Of a stretch of DNA of 48,937 nucleotides, positions 21,688 through 32,095 are shown piece after piece. The notes below the pieces were generated by a model. That model made no database searches, was not told where the DNA came from, and saw only the letters and a list, made by a program, of their open reading frames with translations. Location of the stretch: contig DAHUYA010000137.1 in the NCBI GenBank assembly GCA_027315445.1, forward strand, positions 1 through 48,937, read 5' to 3'. Position numbers and translations under genes: made by a program. Each line of letters opens with the position of its first letter. Positions within the stretch are counted from its first letter, which is position 1. This stretch comes from Acidimicrobiaceae bacterium (GTDB taxonomy: Bacteria; Actinomycetota; Acidimicrobiia; Acidimicrobiales; RAAP-2).

Positions 21688-22487
21688 CCCGATCCGCTCC
21701 CCTCCTGCTGCTGGCGCACCCAGGCGGCCGCTCCCGCCAGGAAAGCCCCGAGGTCGTTGGCCTTGCCGACGACCACGTCGGCGAACCAGCCGGGCACGTA
21801 CACCTCGAGGGCGTCCTCGGACAGGGCGCCCATGATCTGGGCCACCGCCTCGTCCACCGTCAGTGCCTCGACCGCGCCCAGCAGCGGGTCGTTGTCGGGC
21901 AGGGTGAAGAGCTCGGTGTCCACCACCCCGGGGTAGACGACCATGCTGCGCACCCCGGTGCCCCAGAGGTCGAGCGCCAGGGTCTCGGAGAAGGTGGCCA
22001 GGGCCGACTTGGAGGCGCTGTAGGCGGCCTCCCCGGGCGAGCTCAGATGGGCGGCCACCGACGAGACGTTCACCACTCGACCCTCCCCCCGCTCGAGCAT
22101 CTGGGGCAGGAGGGCCAGGGTGAGGTGGACCGGGGCGGTGTAGTTGATCCGCATCACCGCATCGACGGTCTCGGCATCGAGGCGGGTGACGTGGCGGCGC
22201 TTGGGGATGCCGGCGTTGTTCACCAGCACGTCCACGCCGCCGAACGCCTCGGTCACCTCGGTGGCCAGCCGCTCGGGTGCACCGGTCGCGGCCAGGTCGA
22301 CCACCCACATGGCCGACTCGGGGGTGTGCGCACGGCATCGCTCGAGCACCGCTTCGAGCCGGTCGCGGCGCCGGCCGCAGATCCCCACCACGGCGCCGTC
22401 CCGGGCCATAGCCTCCGCCAGCCCGGCCCCGATCCCCGACGAGCCCCCGGTGACCAACACCCGTTTGCCTGTCACGTCGTAGGCCAT
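21684..22487 (-). CDS. SDR family oxidoreductase
   Basis: VLVTGGSSGIGAGLA, NNAG, YSASKSAL. Confidence 0.92.
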   Translation of the reverse strand: MAYDVTGKRVLVTGGSSGIGAGLAEAMARDGAVVGICGRRRDRLEAVLERCRAHTPESAMWVVDLAATGAPERLATEVTEAFGGVDVLVNNAGIPKRRHVTRLDAETVDAVMRINYTAPVHLTLALLPQMLERGEGRVVNVSSVAAHLSSPGEAAYSASKSALATFSETLALDLWGTGVRSMVVYPGVVDTELFTLPDNDPLLGAVEALTVDEAVAQIMGALSEDALEVYVPGWFADVVVGKANDLGAFLAGAAAWVRQQQEGSGSG

Positions 22488-22607
22488 GCGCCGCCCCCGG
22501 AGATCGCTCGGGCGAATGTAGCCCGTCCCATCTCCCATCGCGTCGTGGCGATCGTGTAGAACAGTGCGCCGTTCGATCGCAGCCCGCAGGCCGAGGAGGG
22601 AACCTAC

Positions 22608-23042
22608 GTGAACAAGTCCGAGTTGATCAGCGCCGTCGCCGCCCACACCTCAGTCAGCCCCAAAGTGGTCGCGACCGTGTTGAACGGCACGGAGGACGTG
22701 GTGACCGCTCGGGTGCGGCAGGGGGAGAAGGTCATCATCTCCGGCTTCGTGTCCTTCGAGCGGGTCGACCGCAAGGCCCGCACCGCCCGCAATCCGCGGA
22801 CCGGCGAGGAGATCAAGGTGAAGGCCTCCAAGGCCCCCCGGGTGTCGGCCGGCGCCTCGCTGAAGAAGGTCGTGGCCGGCAAGGCCCCGGCCCCCAAGGT
22901 GGCCGCCAACGGCGCCGGTCGGGTCGCCAAGGCGCCGGCCAAGGCGCCGGCCAAGGCGTCGAGCGCCGTCAAGAGCGCCGCCCGGGCGGGCAAGAAGGCC
23001 GCCACGCCCGCTCGCACGACGAGGCCTCGGGCCGGCCGCTGA
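22608..23042 (+). CDS. hup: HU family DNA-binding protein with Lys/Ala/Pro-rich C-terminal tail
   Basis: MNKSELISAVAAHTSVSPKVVATVLNG..., ARTARNPRTGEEIKVKASKAPRVSAG; AKAPAKAPAKA tail. Confidence 0.93.
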   Translation: MNKSELISAVAAHTSVSPKVVATVLNGTEDVVTARVRQGEKVIISGFVSFERVDRKARTARNPRTGEEIKVKASKAPRVSAGASLKKVVAGKAPAPKVAANGAGRVAKAPAKAPAKASSAVKSAARAGKKAATPARTTRPRAGR

Positions 23043-23057
23043 ACCCGGAGGCCGGGG

Positions 23058-23723
23058 TCAGCGGCCGATCAGCCTCTTCGGGTCGAAGGGGGCGAACTCC
23101 CCCTCGGCCTCCACGGTCGTCTCGCCGTCCTGCACCAGCCGGCCGGCGGTGAGCACGCGGCGCCCCCGGTGCTCGGCCACCCAACCCTCGTAGACCGCCT
23201 CCTTGGCCAGCAAGGTCGGGCGCCGGTAGTGCACGGTGAGCCGGACGGTCGGCCCGGCCACCCCCTCGATCCGGTTGGCGGCGGTCAGCACCATGTCGAA
23301 GGCGGCGGCGATGGCCGCCCCGTGGACCCAACCAGGGGCGCCCTCGAAGCACCGACCGTAACGGGCCCGGCCGACGGCGGTTCTGCCCGCGGATTCGAGG
23401 ATCACCGGTGGGGCCACCGGGTTGAAGGCCCCGACGACCGGGTCGAACGGCATGGCGTGGTGGAGCGTGCTGGCGTCCGCCGACTCGGGATCCTCCTGCG
23501 GGCGCCCCGGGAACTTGGGGGGCGGGGCGGTCGGGACCCGGGCGGCGAGCCGGTCGGCGACCCGTTCGAGCGCCCCCGCCGCCTCCTCCAGCTCCCCGGC
23601 GGGGGCGCCGGTGGTGACCGCCAATTCGGCCAGCCGCCGGACCACCTCGCTCAGCCTGCCGAGCGATCGTTCACGGCCCCGCACCGCCGGGTGGGGGTTC
23701 GGTTGGCGGTTCAGGTCGGTCAT
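23058..23723 (-). CDS. PaaI-type thioesterase (hotdog fold)
   Basis: [42 protein letters not shown]. Confidence 0.8.
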   Translation of the reverse strand: MTDLNRQPNPHPAVRGRERSLGRLSEVVRRLAELAVTTGAPAGELEEAAGALERVADRLAARVPTAPPPKFPGRPQEDPESADASTLHHAMPFDPVVGAFNPVAPPVILESAGRTAVGRARYGRCFEGAPGWVHGAAIAAAFDMVLTAANRIEGVAGPTVRLTVHYRRPTLLAKEAVYEGWVAEHRGRRVLTAGRLVQDGETTVEAEGEFAPFDPKRLIGR

Positions 23724-23911
23724 GGACACCTCCACTGCCGGGCGGCCGGTCCCGGCGGCGGGTCATGGTACAGGCGCCACGCGGGACCCACCCCCGGCGT
23801 CGTGCCCGCGGCGCGCCACCCCGCCACCTATCCTGGGACCGCCCCGCACGGACCGCCCGCCCCGCCGTGCCGCACCGGACGCGCCGGCACCCAGCACGAG
23901 AAGGAGCACCC

Positions 23912-25363
23912 ATGACCACCACCCCAGACCGGCTGCCGTTCAAGGTGGCGGACCTGTCGCTGGCCGAGTTCGGCCGTCGCGAGATCGAGTTGGCCGAGCA
24001 CGAGATGCCCGGGCTGATGGCCATGCGGGCCGAGTTGACCGCCTCTCAGCCACTCGCCGGCGCCCGGATCTCGGGATCGCTGCACATGACCGTGCAGACG
24101 GCGGTGCTGATCGAGACGCTGGTGGCGCTGGGGGCACGGGTCCGCTGGGCGAGCTGCAACATCTTCTCCACCCAGGACCACGCCGCGGCCGCCGTGGCGG
24201 TCGGCCCGCACGGGTCGGCCGTGCAGCCCCAGGGCGTACCGGTCTACGCCTGGAAGGGCGAGACGCTCGAGGAGTACTGGTGGTGCACCGAGCAGGCGCT
24301 GTGCTGGCCCGGGGAGGGCGGACCGACGATGATCCTCGACGACGGCGGCGACGCCACGCTGCTGGTCCACAAGGGGGTCGAAGTCGAGAAGGCCGGGGCG
24401 GCGCCCGACCCGGCGACCGCCGGCTCCGAGGAGATGGCGGTGGTGTACGAACTGCTCGGTCGGAGCCTGCGCGAAGACCCTCGCCGGTTCACCACCATGG
24501 CCAACGGCATCATGGGCGTCACCGAGGAGACGACCACCGGGGTGCACCGGTTGTACGAGATGCAGCGCAACGAGGAGCTGCTGTTCCCGGCCATCAACGT
24601 CAACGACTCGGTCACCAAGTCCAAGTTCGACAACAAGTACGGGTGCCGTCACTCCCTGATCGACGGCATCAACCGGGCCACCGACGTGCTCATCGGCGGC
24701 AAGATGGCGGTGGTCTGCGGCTTCGGCGACGTGGGCAAGGGCTGCGCCGAGTCGCTCCGGGGCCAAGGGGCGCGGGTGGTGGTCACGGAGATCGACCCCA
24801 TCTGCGCCCTGCAGGCGGCCATGGAGGGCTTCGAGGTCCGCCGGCTCGACGACGTGGTCGGGGAGGCCGACATCTTCGTGACCGCCACCGGTAACAAGGA
24901 CATCCTCACCGCCGCCCACATGGCGAAGATGAAGCACCAGGCCATCGTGGGCAACATCGGGCACTTCGACAACGAGATCGACATGGCCGGACTGTCCCGG
25001 ATCCCCGGCGTCGAGCGGGTCAACATCAAGGCACAGGTCGACAAGTGGGTCTTCCCCGACGGGCACGCCGTGATCGTCCTGTCGGAGGGCCGTCTGCTCA
25101 ACCTGGGGAACGCCACCGGCCATCCCAGCTTCGTGATGTCCAACTCCTTCACCAACCAGACGATGGCCCAGCTCGAGCTCTACACCCGGTCGGCCCACTA
25201 CGACACCAAGGTGTACGTGCTGCCCAAGCACCTCGACGAGAAGGTGGCCCGACTGCATCTCGACGCGCTCGGGGTGCAGCTGACGATACTCACCCCCGAG
25301 CAGGCGGCCTACATCGGCGTGCCGGTGGAGGGCCCCTACAAGCCGGACACCTACCGGTACTGA
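23912..25363 (+). CDS. ahcY: Adenosylhomocysteinase
   Basis: [81 protein letters not shown] end. Confidence 0.97.
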   Translation: MTTTPDRLPFKVADLSLAEFGRREIELAEHEMPGLMAMRAELTASQPLAGARISGSLHMTVQTAVLIETLVALGARVRWASCNIFSTQDHAAAAVAVGPHGSAVQPQGVPVYAWKGETLEEYWWCTEQALCWPGEGGPTMILDDGGDATLLVHKGVEVEKAGAAPDPATAGSEEMAVVYELLGRSLREDPRRFTTMANGIMGVTEETTTGVHRLYEMQRNEELLFPAINVNDSVTKSKFDNKYGCRHSLIDGINRATDVLIGGKMAVVCGFGDVGKGCAESLRGQGARVVVTEIDPICALQAAMEGFEVRRLDDVVGEADIFVTATGNKDILTAAHMAKMKHQAIVGNIGHFDNEIDMAGLSRIPGVERVNIKAQVDKWVFPDGHAVIVLSEGRLLNLGNATGHPSFVMSNSFTNQTMAQLELYTRSAHYDTKVYVLPKHLDEKVARLHLDALGVQLTILTPEQAAYIGVPVEGPYKPDTYRY

Positions 25364-25370
25364 TCCGGTT

Positions 25371-25445
25371 CGGGCACCGGACCAGCGGGCACCGGACCGG
25401 CGGGCACCGGACCGGCGGGCACCGGACCGGCGGGCACCGGAACTG
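25371..25445. repeat. 15-bp tandem repeat x5 (CGGGCACCGGACCGG)
   Basis: Five contiguous copies starting 8 bp after the ahcY stop. Confidence 0.97.
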
Positions 25446-25461
25446 CCGAAAGGAGGCGCCG

Positions 25462-26319
25462 ATGCGGGTCGCGGTCCTCGGCATGGGCAACATGGGCCGG
25501 GCGCTGGCCCGGCGGGTGCTCGAGGCCGGTCACGAGGTCCGGTTGTGGAACCGGACCCCCGGGCGGGCCGGGGAGGTGCTCGAGGCCGGGGGCCTCGAGG
25601 TGGACAGCCCCGGGGCGGCGGCCGAGGGGGCCGACGTGGTGTTGGTGTCGCTCCGCGACGACCGGGCGGTGCGCGACGCGGTCCTCGCCTCGGACCTGCC
25701 GGACCGCCTCGGTGACGCGACGCTCGTGGACACGAGCACCGTCTCCCCCGAGACCAGCCGGGCGGAGGCCGAGGCGATGCCCGGCCGCCGCATGGTGGCC
25801 GCGCCGGTGCTCGGCGCCCCGGCGGCCGTCCGGTCGGGTCGGGCAACTTACGTGCTCGGCGGGCCGAGGGCGCTGGTGGACGCGCTCGAGCCGCTGTGGT
25901 CGGCGCTGGGCGACCGCCGCCGCTGGTGGTCGGAGGACCCCGGGGTGGCGACCTCGCTGAAGCTGCTCAGCAACTTCCTGCTGATGGGCGGGCTCGCCCT
26001 CTTGGCGGAGGCGGTGGCCACCGGGCAGGGGGTCGGTCTCGACCGAGGGCTCCTGCGCGACTTCCTCCAGGACAGCCCCATGGTGCCGGTCGGGCTCGAG
26101 AACCGGGTCGACGACCTGCTCGACGGGGACCACGACGGGTGGTTCGCGGCGCGCCTGGGCGCCAAGGACGTCGGGCTGGTGCGCCGGCTGGCGGCGACGG
26201 TCGGCCTGCAGCTCCCCTTGGCCGAGCTGGTCGAGCAGCGCTACCAGGCGCTGGAGGGGCTCGGCCTGGGCGCCGCCGACATCGGCGCCGTCGTCGAGCT
26301 GCTCCGCCGGCCCGGCTGA
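25462..26319 (+). CDS. NAD(P)-dependent oxidoreductase, 3-hydroxyisobutyrate dehydrogenase family
   Basis: VAVLGMGNMGRALARRVLEAGHEVRLWNRTPGR; SD AGGAGG. Confidence 0.9.
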   Translation: MRVAVLGMGNMGRALARRVLEAGHEVRLWNRTPGRAGEVLEAGGLEVDSPGAAAEGADVVLVSLRDDRAVRDAVLASDLPDRLGDATLVDTSTVSPETSRAEAEAMPGRRMVAAPVLGAPAAVRSGRATYVLGGPRALVDALEPLWSALGDRRRWWSEDPGVATSLKLLSNFLLMGGLALLAEAVATGQGVGLDRGLLRDFLQDSPMVPVGLENRVDDLLDGDHDGWFAARLGAKDVGLVRRLAATVGLQLPLAELVEQRYQALEGLGLGAADIGAVVELLRRPG

Positions 26320-26394
26320 ACGGCGACGGAGCACCACGCCGGCGCGACCCACCCCGCCGGCGAGCCGGGACCACCGGCGACTCGGCCGGTCGCC

Positions 26395-27216
26395 TCAGCG
26401 GAGGCCGGCGAACAGGTCGTCTTCGGGAAGCGGGCCCCCTGTCCGGTCGGGACCCCGCACGTACCACTCCACCCCGAGGGCCTCTGCGAACAGCTCCTGT
26501 CCGAGGCCGAGCAGGAAGGCGTTGTCGAGCTGGGTGGCGTGGGCCGCCAGCGCCTCGTACTTGACCGCGGCGGACGCCCGGCAGTCGAGGGTGGTGGTGA
26601 CCAGGTGGTCCTCGGTCCCGAAGGCCGGCGACGCCAGCCAGTCCGGGAGCGCCAGCCCGGCCGCGTCCGCCAGCTCGGCCGCCATGGCCAGGTGGGAGCG
26701 GGGGACGGCGACGAAGTAGGTCTTGTCGACCACCCCCGTCCGCTCGACCGCCGCCATGGTCGCCCGGTGGGCCTGGACGTGGTCGGGATGCCCGTAGAAA
26801 CCGTCGCGGTCGTAGGTGACCACCACCTGCGGGCGGTGGCGCTCGAGCAGGGCAGCCAACCGCTCGGCCGCCTCGGCCACCGGCGTCGCCGCGAACGCAC
26901 CCGGGGCACGGTTCTCCGCCCATCCGACCATCCCCGAGTCGCGGTAACCGAGCAGCTCGAGCTCGGCAACCCCGAGGAGCCGGCAGCTGGCCTCGAGCTC
27001 GAGCCGTCGGGTCGTGGCCACCGTCGCCGGGTCGTGGCCCGCCGTGTGGACCGGGACCCCACCCGGCCCGTAGCCCAGCTCGCCGCCGGTGCAGGTGACC
27101 AGGACCGTCCGGACCCCCTCGGCCGCGTAGCGGGCCAGGGCCCCGCCGGTGAACAGCGCCTCGTCGTCCGGGTGGGCGTGGACCGCCAGAAGGGTCAGCC
27201 CACGGGGCCCGGCCAC
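26395..27216 (-). CDS. PIG-L family deacetylase (MshB/Mca-like)
   Basis: LLAVHAHPDDEALFTGGALARYAAEGVRTVLVTCTGGELG ... YGHPDHVQAHRA. Confidence 0.9.
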   Translation of the reverse strand: MAGPRGLTLLAVHAHPDDEALFTGGALARYAAEGVRTVLVTCTGGELGYGPGGVPVHTAGHDPATVATTRRLELEASCRLLGVAELELLGYRDSGMVGWAENRAPGAFAATPVAEAAERLAALLERHRPQVVVTYDRDGFYGHPDHVQAHRATMAAVERTGVVDKTYFVAVPRSHLAMAAELADAAGLALPDWLASPAFGTEDHLVTTTLDCRASAAVKYEALAAHATQLDNAFLLGLGQELFAEALGVEWYVRGPDRTGGPLPEDDLFAGLR

Positions 27217-27226
27217 CAGCCCTGCC

Positions 27227-28120
27227 TCAACGCTGCAGGTCCAGCACGGCCCGGGCGAGCTCCTCGAGCTCCGCCCGGGGGTCGGCCGGCGGCTCCACCG
27301 GCCGGACCACGAACTTGGAGAAGCCGACCGCCACGAACTCCTCGAGGGTGCGGCGGAGGGCCGGGAGGCCGACCGGCACCACCTGGGCGAGCTCTTCGAC
27401 CGGTCGGCGGACCACCGATGCCATGGCCCGCTGCCGGGACGGCTCGAGCGGCGTCCGTGCATAGCCGATGCTCACCCCGAAGTGCTCCGGGCTGATGCTG
27501 CGGCCGGCGGCGGCCGCGGCCGCGTCCACCACCGCCTTCCCGGCCACCGCCTCGGCCGGCGTGCAACCCGACGGCAGCCACCCGTCGGCCAGACGCCCGC
27601 AGCGCTCGAGGGCGGCCGGCACCCGTCCCCCGAGCCAGACGTCGAAGGGTTCCTGGGCCGGCCGCGACGAGATGGCGACCCCCTCGAACCGCCCCGCCGG
27701 GCCGTCGTGGTCCACCACCTCTCCGGACCAGAGGGCCCGCAGGAGCGGGAGCATCTCCTCGATCCGGGACCCACGCTCGGCCACCGGCACGCCGATCGCC
27801 TCGCGCTCGGGCGGGCGGGTCAGCCCCGGCACGAAGGTGACCAGCAGCCGCCCACCGGTCGCCACGTCGAGATCGGCCAGCTGCTTGGCCAGCCGGACCG
27901 GGTGGCGGCCGGCGAGGAGCATGGTCGTGCCGAGCTTGAGCCGGGGCACCCGCGCGCCCACCCAGGCCAGGCCGACCAGCGGGTCGAGCGTGGCGGCGGT
28001 CAGCACCTCGGGGAGCCAGAGCGAGTCGAAGCCCAGCGCCTCGAGCTGCTCGGCCAGCGCCGCCAGGGCTGCCGGATCGCCCGACGGCAGGCCGGCGCCC
28101 ACCCCGACGCGGACCTTCAC
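27227..28120 (-). CDS. LLM class flavin-dependent oxidoreductase
   Basis: GFDSLWLPEVLTAATLDPLVGLAWVGARVPRLKLGTTMLLAGRHPVRLAKQLADLD. Confidence 0.9.
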   Translation of the reverse strand: MKVRVGVGAGLPSGDPAALAALAEQLEALGFDSLWLPEVLTAATLDPLVGLAWVGARVPRLKLGTTMLLAGRHPVRLAKQLADLDVATGGRLLVTFVPGLTRPPEREAIGVPVAERGSRIEEMLPLLRALWSGEVVDHDGPAGRFEGVAISSRPAQEPFDVWLGGRVPAALERCGRLADGWLPSGCTPAEAVAGKAVVDAAAAAAGRSISPEHFGVSIGYARTPLEPSRQRAMASVVRRPVEELAQVVPVGLPALRRTLEEFVAVGFSKFVVRPVEPPADPRAELEELARAVLDLQR

Positions 28121-28136
28121 GGGGCCACCGGGGGGC

Positions 28137-29162
<1,026 letters not shown>

Positions 29163-29337
29163 GGCGTTGCGGATGCTACCAATGATGGGTTTCGTGCCCA
29201 CCTGCGCATCCACGGACCGAACCCGGCGGCGACATGGGTTGCGAGGACACCTGCGACGAGCTGCGGCTGTCGGGAGCGGCTCGGCAGGTTGGCTCCACGG
29301 GCGAGGCACGCCCCGTTCCGGACGGGCGCGAGCAGGC

Positions 29338-29530
29338 CTGCAGCACGGCGACGTCCACGTTGCGGCCGCACTCGACCCGGTCGGGCAGCTGCTGGCCACG
29401 GCGTCGAGGTGGTGGAGGTCGGCCGCCCCGACCGCCAGGCCCGGCGCCTGCACGGCAAGTCCAAGCGCGAGGTCCTGCGCATCTTGAAACGCTACGTGGC
29501 CCGCCAGGCCTACCGGCGCCTTCGGCCAGC
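29338..29530 (+). pseudogene. Degenerate IS110-family transposase remnant
   Basis: Fragments in different frames: DVHVAAALDPVGQLLAT (N-terminal-like), VEVVEVGRPDRQARRLHGKS (middle-like), KREVLRILKRYVARQAYRRL (C-terminal-like). Confidence 0.55.
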
Positions 29531-29711
29531 GCGAGATCGCCGGGCACCGGACCTGGCCCCGATGCCACCTGTCGCCCACAGGGCTGACTTTCTGCCAATC
29601 TGCCGATCCGGTGCCCCGGCCCCCCTCGGGAACGTGGCCTCATGAGAGCCTGTCTCCGTCTGGACGACCCGTCATTGGTCTGCCCGATCCCGGCCTGGGG
29701 GCTTGACGACG

Positions 29712-30407
29712 TCAGTAGGAGCGTCGGCACCCGGTCGGTGTCCCGACCGACAACAGGAGGTCGACCGCCCCGACGCAGCTCTCCACCACGGCATCGGGCC
29801 GGAACCCCGGCTCCTCCCAGGCCCGCCCGCGGTGCACCCACACGGTGCCCAGGCCGGCGCCGCGCCCGCCACCGATGTCGGGCACCGGTGCGTCCCCGAC
29901 CATCCAGCGCCACCCGTCCCCACCATCCCCGGTCCCCGCTCCCAGGCGGCGCAACGCCTCTTCGAAGATGCGCCGGTCCGGCTTCGCCACTCCCAGCTCC
30001 TCGGAGATGCAGACCTCGTCGACCAGCCCGGCCAGCCCGGCCCGCTCGAGCTTCTCCCGCTGGGTCGGAGGCCCGTTGGTGACCAGGCCTATCCGCCAGC
30101 CGGCCCCCCGGAGCCGGACGAGCGCCGCCTGCACTGCCGGCTCCGGACGGAAGCAGTCGGGGTAGGAGACGCGGTACTCGGCCATCAGCTGGTCGACGCG
30201 CGCCGCCAGCCCGAAGCGACGGCGGACCGCTTCGAACACCCGCTCCCGGGGGGCGAACCCGTCGTCGTCCACCTGGCAGAGGAAGGCGAGTCCGGTCCGT
30301 CCGAGCCCGTGGGCCTCGGCGAAGGACCCCGCCCAGGCCCGGAACGCCCCCTGGCGGTCGACCAAGGTGTTGTCGAGGTCGAACAGGGCCACCGGGCAGA
30401 CGTGCAC
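29712..30407 (-). CDS. HAD family hydrolase
   Basis: VALFDLDNTLVDR, IGLVTNGPPTQREKLERAGL, GVAKPDRRIFEEALRRLG, WMVGDAPVPDIGGGRGAGL. Confidence 0.92.
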   Translation of the reverse strand: MHVCPVALFDLDNTLVDRQGAFRAWAGSFAEAHGLGRTGLAFLCQVDDDGFAPRERVFEAVRRRFGLAARVDQLMAEYRVSYPDCFRPEPAVQAALVRLRGAGWRIGLVTNGPPTQREKLERAGLAGLVDEVCISEELGVAKPDRRIFEEALRRLGAGTGDGGDGWRWMVGDAPVPDIGGGRGAGLGTVWVHRGRAWEEPGFRPDAVVESCVGAVDLLLSVGTPTGCRRSY

Positions 30408-30459
30408 ACCCCCCAGTATGGGCTCGCCCGGGCGGACCCGGCGGTAGGCTCCGGCGCCG

Positions 30460-30894
30460 ATGGATGAGGTCGCCGGGCCGGGCACCGAGGTCGATCACGA
30501 CGCTCTCCATCAGCGGACGGTGGCCTCGCTGCTCGGCATCGAGGTGCGCGAGGCGACCCCCGATCGGGTGGTCATGGCGGTCCCGGTCACCTGGAAGGTC
30601 CACCAGCCCTACGGTCTCCTCCACGGCGGGGTGTCGGCCCTGGTGGCCGAGTCGGCGGCCAGCTACGGGGGCTCCCTGTCGGTGCCCGAGGGCAAGAGCG
30701 TGGTGGGGGTGGAGCTGAACGCCAGCCACCTCCGCCCGATGCGCGAGGGCACCCTGGTGGCGGTGGCAACCCCGGTGCGCAAGGGCCGCACGCTGCAGGT
30801 CTGGGAGGTGACGCTCACCGACGACGAAGGTCGGGGCGTGTGCCGCGCCCGCTGCACCCTGGCGGTGGTCGACCTCGATCGTCCCGCCGACTGA
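30460..30894 (+). CDS. PaaI family thioesterase
   Basis: QPYGLLHGGVSALVAESAASYGG; VGVELNASHLRPMREGTLVA. Confidence 0.9.
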   Translation: MDEVAGPGTEVDHDALHQRTVASLLGIEVREATPDRVVMAVPVTWKVHQPYGLLHGGVSALVAESAASYGGSLSVPEGKSVVGVELNASHLRPMREGTLVAVATPVRKGRTLQVWEVTLTDDEGRGVCRARCTLAVVDLDRPAD

Positions 30895-30979
30895 CCCGCC
30901 CGCGCCCCCTCGGGCCGACGCCCAGCGGCCGGTGCGAGGGGCGCGCCGGTCGGGGACCACCGGGCCCAACGTGACGTAC

Positions 30980-30994
30980 GGCGGTCGTACCGCC
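30980..30994. promoter_or_regulatory. Operator-like palindrome GGCGGT-CGT-ACCGCC abutting -10-like TAGGAT
   Basis: 6-bp perfect arms, directly followed by TAGGAT (30995-31000), 6 nt before GTG 31007. Confidence 0.45.
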
Positions 30995-31006
30995 TAGGAT
31001 GACGGG

Positions 31007-32095
31007 GTGCCCGTGGTGCGACCCACTGGCCTGATGGGTCCGCTCGGGCTCCTCATGCCGATCGCCCCGCCCGGTAACTCCCCTGCTCATATGGGTAGTA
31101 CCTCCTATCTTACCCCGAGTACTACATCCGGTAGTACCATCGAGCCCGTCACCGGCCTGGCGGCTTCGGTGGCGAGCCGCTTCGCCGAGGCGGAGGCGGC
31201 CGGGGCGGCCGGGCTCTGGGTGGTCGACCACCTGTTCTGGTGCATCCCGATGCTCGACTGCCTGAGCACGCTGGCCGTGGCCGCCACCGCCACCCGCCGG
31301 GCCCTCCTCGGCACCTGCGTCCTGCAGCTGCCGATGCGCCGGCCGTCGGCCGTGGCCAAGCAGGTGGCCACCCTCCAGCTGCTCAGCGGCGGCCGGTTCG
31401 TGCTCGGGGTGGGCGCGGGGAGCCACCCCGGGGAGTACTCGGCGGCCGGCGTCGAGTACGGAACGCGGGGCAGGGCGCTCGACGGGGCGCTCGACCAGCT
31501 CCGGCGGTGCTGGGCCGGCACCGCAGGCGACGGGGACCGCTACCGGCAGGAGCCGGTGCCCGAGCCGGTGCCGGTGTGGGTGGGCGGGTCGAGCCCGGCG
31601 GCCCTCGAGCGGGCCGCCCTCCGGGGTGACGGCTGGGTGCCGTTGTTCCTCGGGCCGGACGACTACCGGACAGGACTGGCCCGGCTCCGGCAGCTCGCGA
31701 CGCGCGCCGGGCGTGACGCCGACCGGCTGGCGGCGTCGGTGGTGGTGCCGGTGTCGCTCGGAGCCCGCACCGATGTCGCCGCCGAGCGGGGCACCCGCTG
31801 GCTCGGCGCCCTCTACGGGCTGCCGCCGCATGCCTTCGCTCGCCACCTCGTGGCCGGCGATGCCCGCCGGTGCGCCGAGCACCTCCGCCGCTACCGGGAC
31901 GCCGGCGCCGAGCACCTGGTGGTCATGGTGGCCGACCAGCGCGCGGTCGAGCAGTTCGCCGAGGTGGCGGCCGCCCTGACCGACACCTTCTCGGACGCCG
32001 GCCTCTCGGACGCCGGCCTCTCGGACGATCGCCTCTCCCCCCGACGCCATTCCCCCGACGCCCCCCGGCCCGAACCCCTGGAGGTACCTGCGTGA
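31007..32095 (+). CDS. LLM class flavin-dependent oxidoreductase
   Basis: AAGAAGLWVVDHLFW, LGTCVLQLPMRRPSAVAKQVATLQLLSGGRFVLGVGAG, VWVGGSSPAALERAALRGDGWVP. Confidence 0.85.
   Translation: MPVVRPTGLMGPLGLLMPIAPPGNSPAHMGSTSYLTPSTTSGSTIEPVTGLAASVASRFAEAEAAGAAGLWVVDHLFWCIPMLDCLSTLAVAATATRRALLGTCVLQLPMRRPSAVAKQVATLQLLSGGRFVLGVGAGSHPGEYSAAGVEYGTRGRALDGALDQLRRCWAGTAGDGDRYRQEPVPEPVPVWVGGSSPAALERAALRGDGWVPLFLGPDDYRTGLARLRQLATRAGRDADRLAASVVVPVSLGARTDVAAERGTRWLGALYGLPPHAFARHLVAGDARRCAEHLRRYRDAGAEHLVVMVADQRAVEQFAEVAAALTDTFSDAGLSDAGLSDDRLSPRRHSPDAPRPEPLEVPA
31991..32035. repeat. 15-bp tandem repeat x3 in the CDS 3' end (TCGGACGCCGGCCTC; SDAGL)
   Basis: Two perfect and one diverged copy. Confidence 0.9.

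Noticed and set aside
25371-25445. Possible CRISPR-like array
   Set aside because: Contiguous 15-bp tandem repeat without spacers and no cas genes.
23828-25846. 672-aa antisense ORF opposite ahcY
   Set aside because: Shadow ORF; ahcY is unmistakable on the + strand.
30956-30970. GGGACCACCGGGCCC near the LLM promoter
   Set aside because: Half-site spacing is 5 not 4, and the gene does not belong to the stress set.
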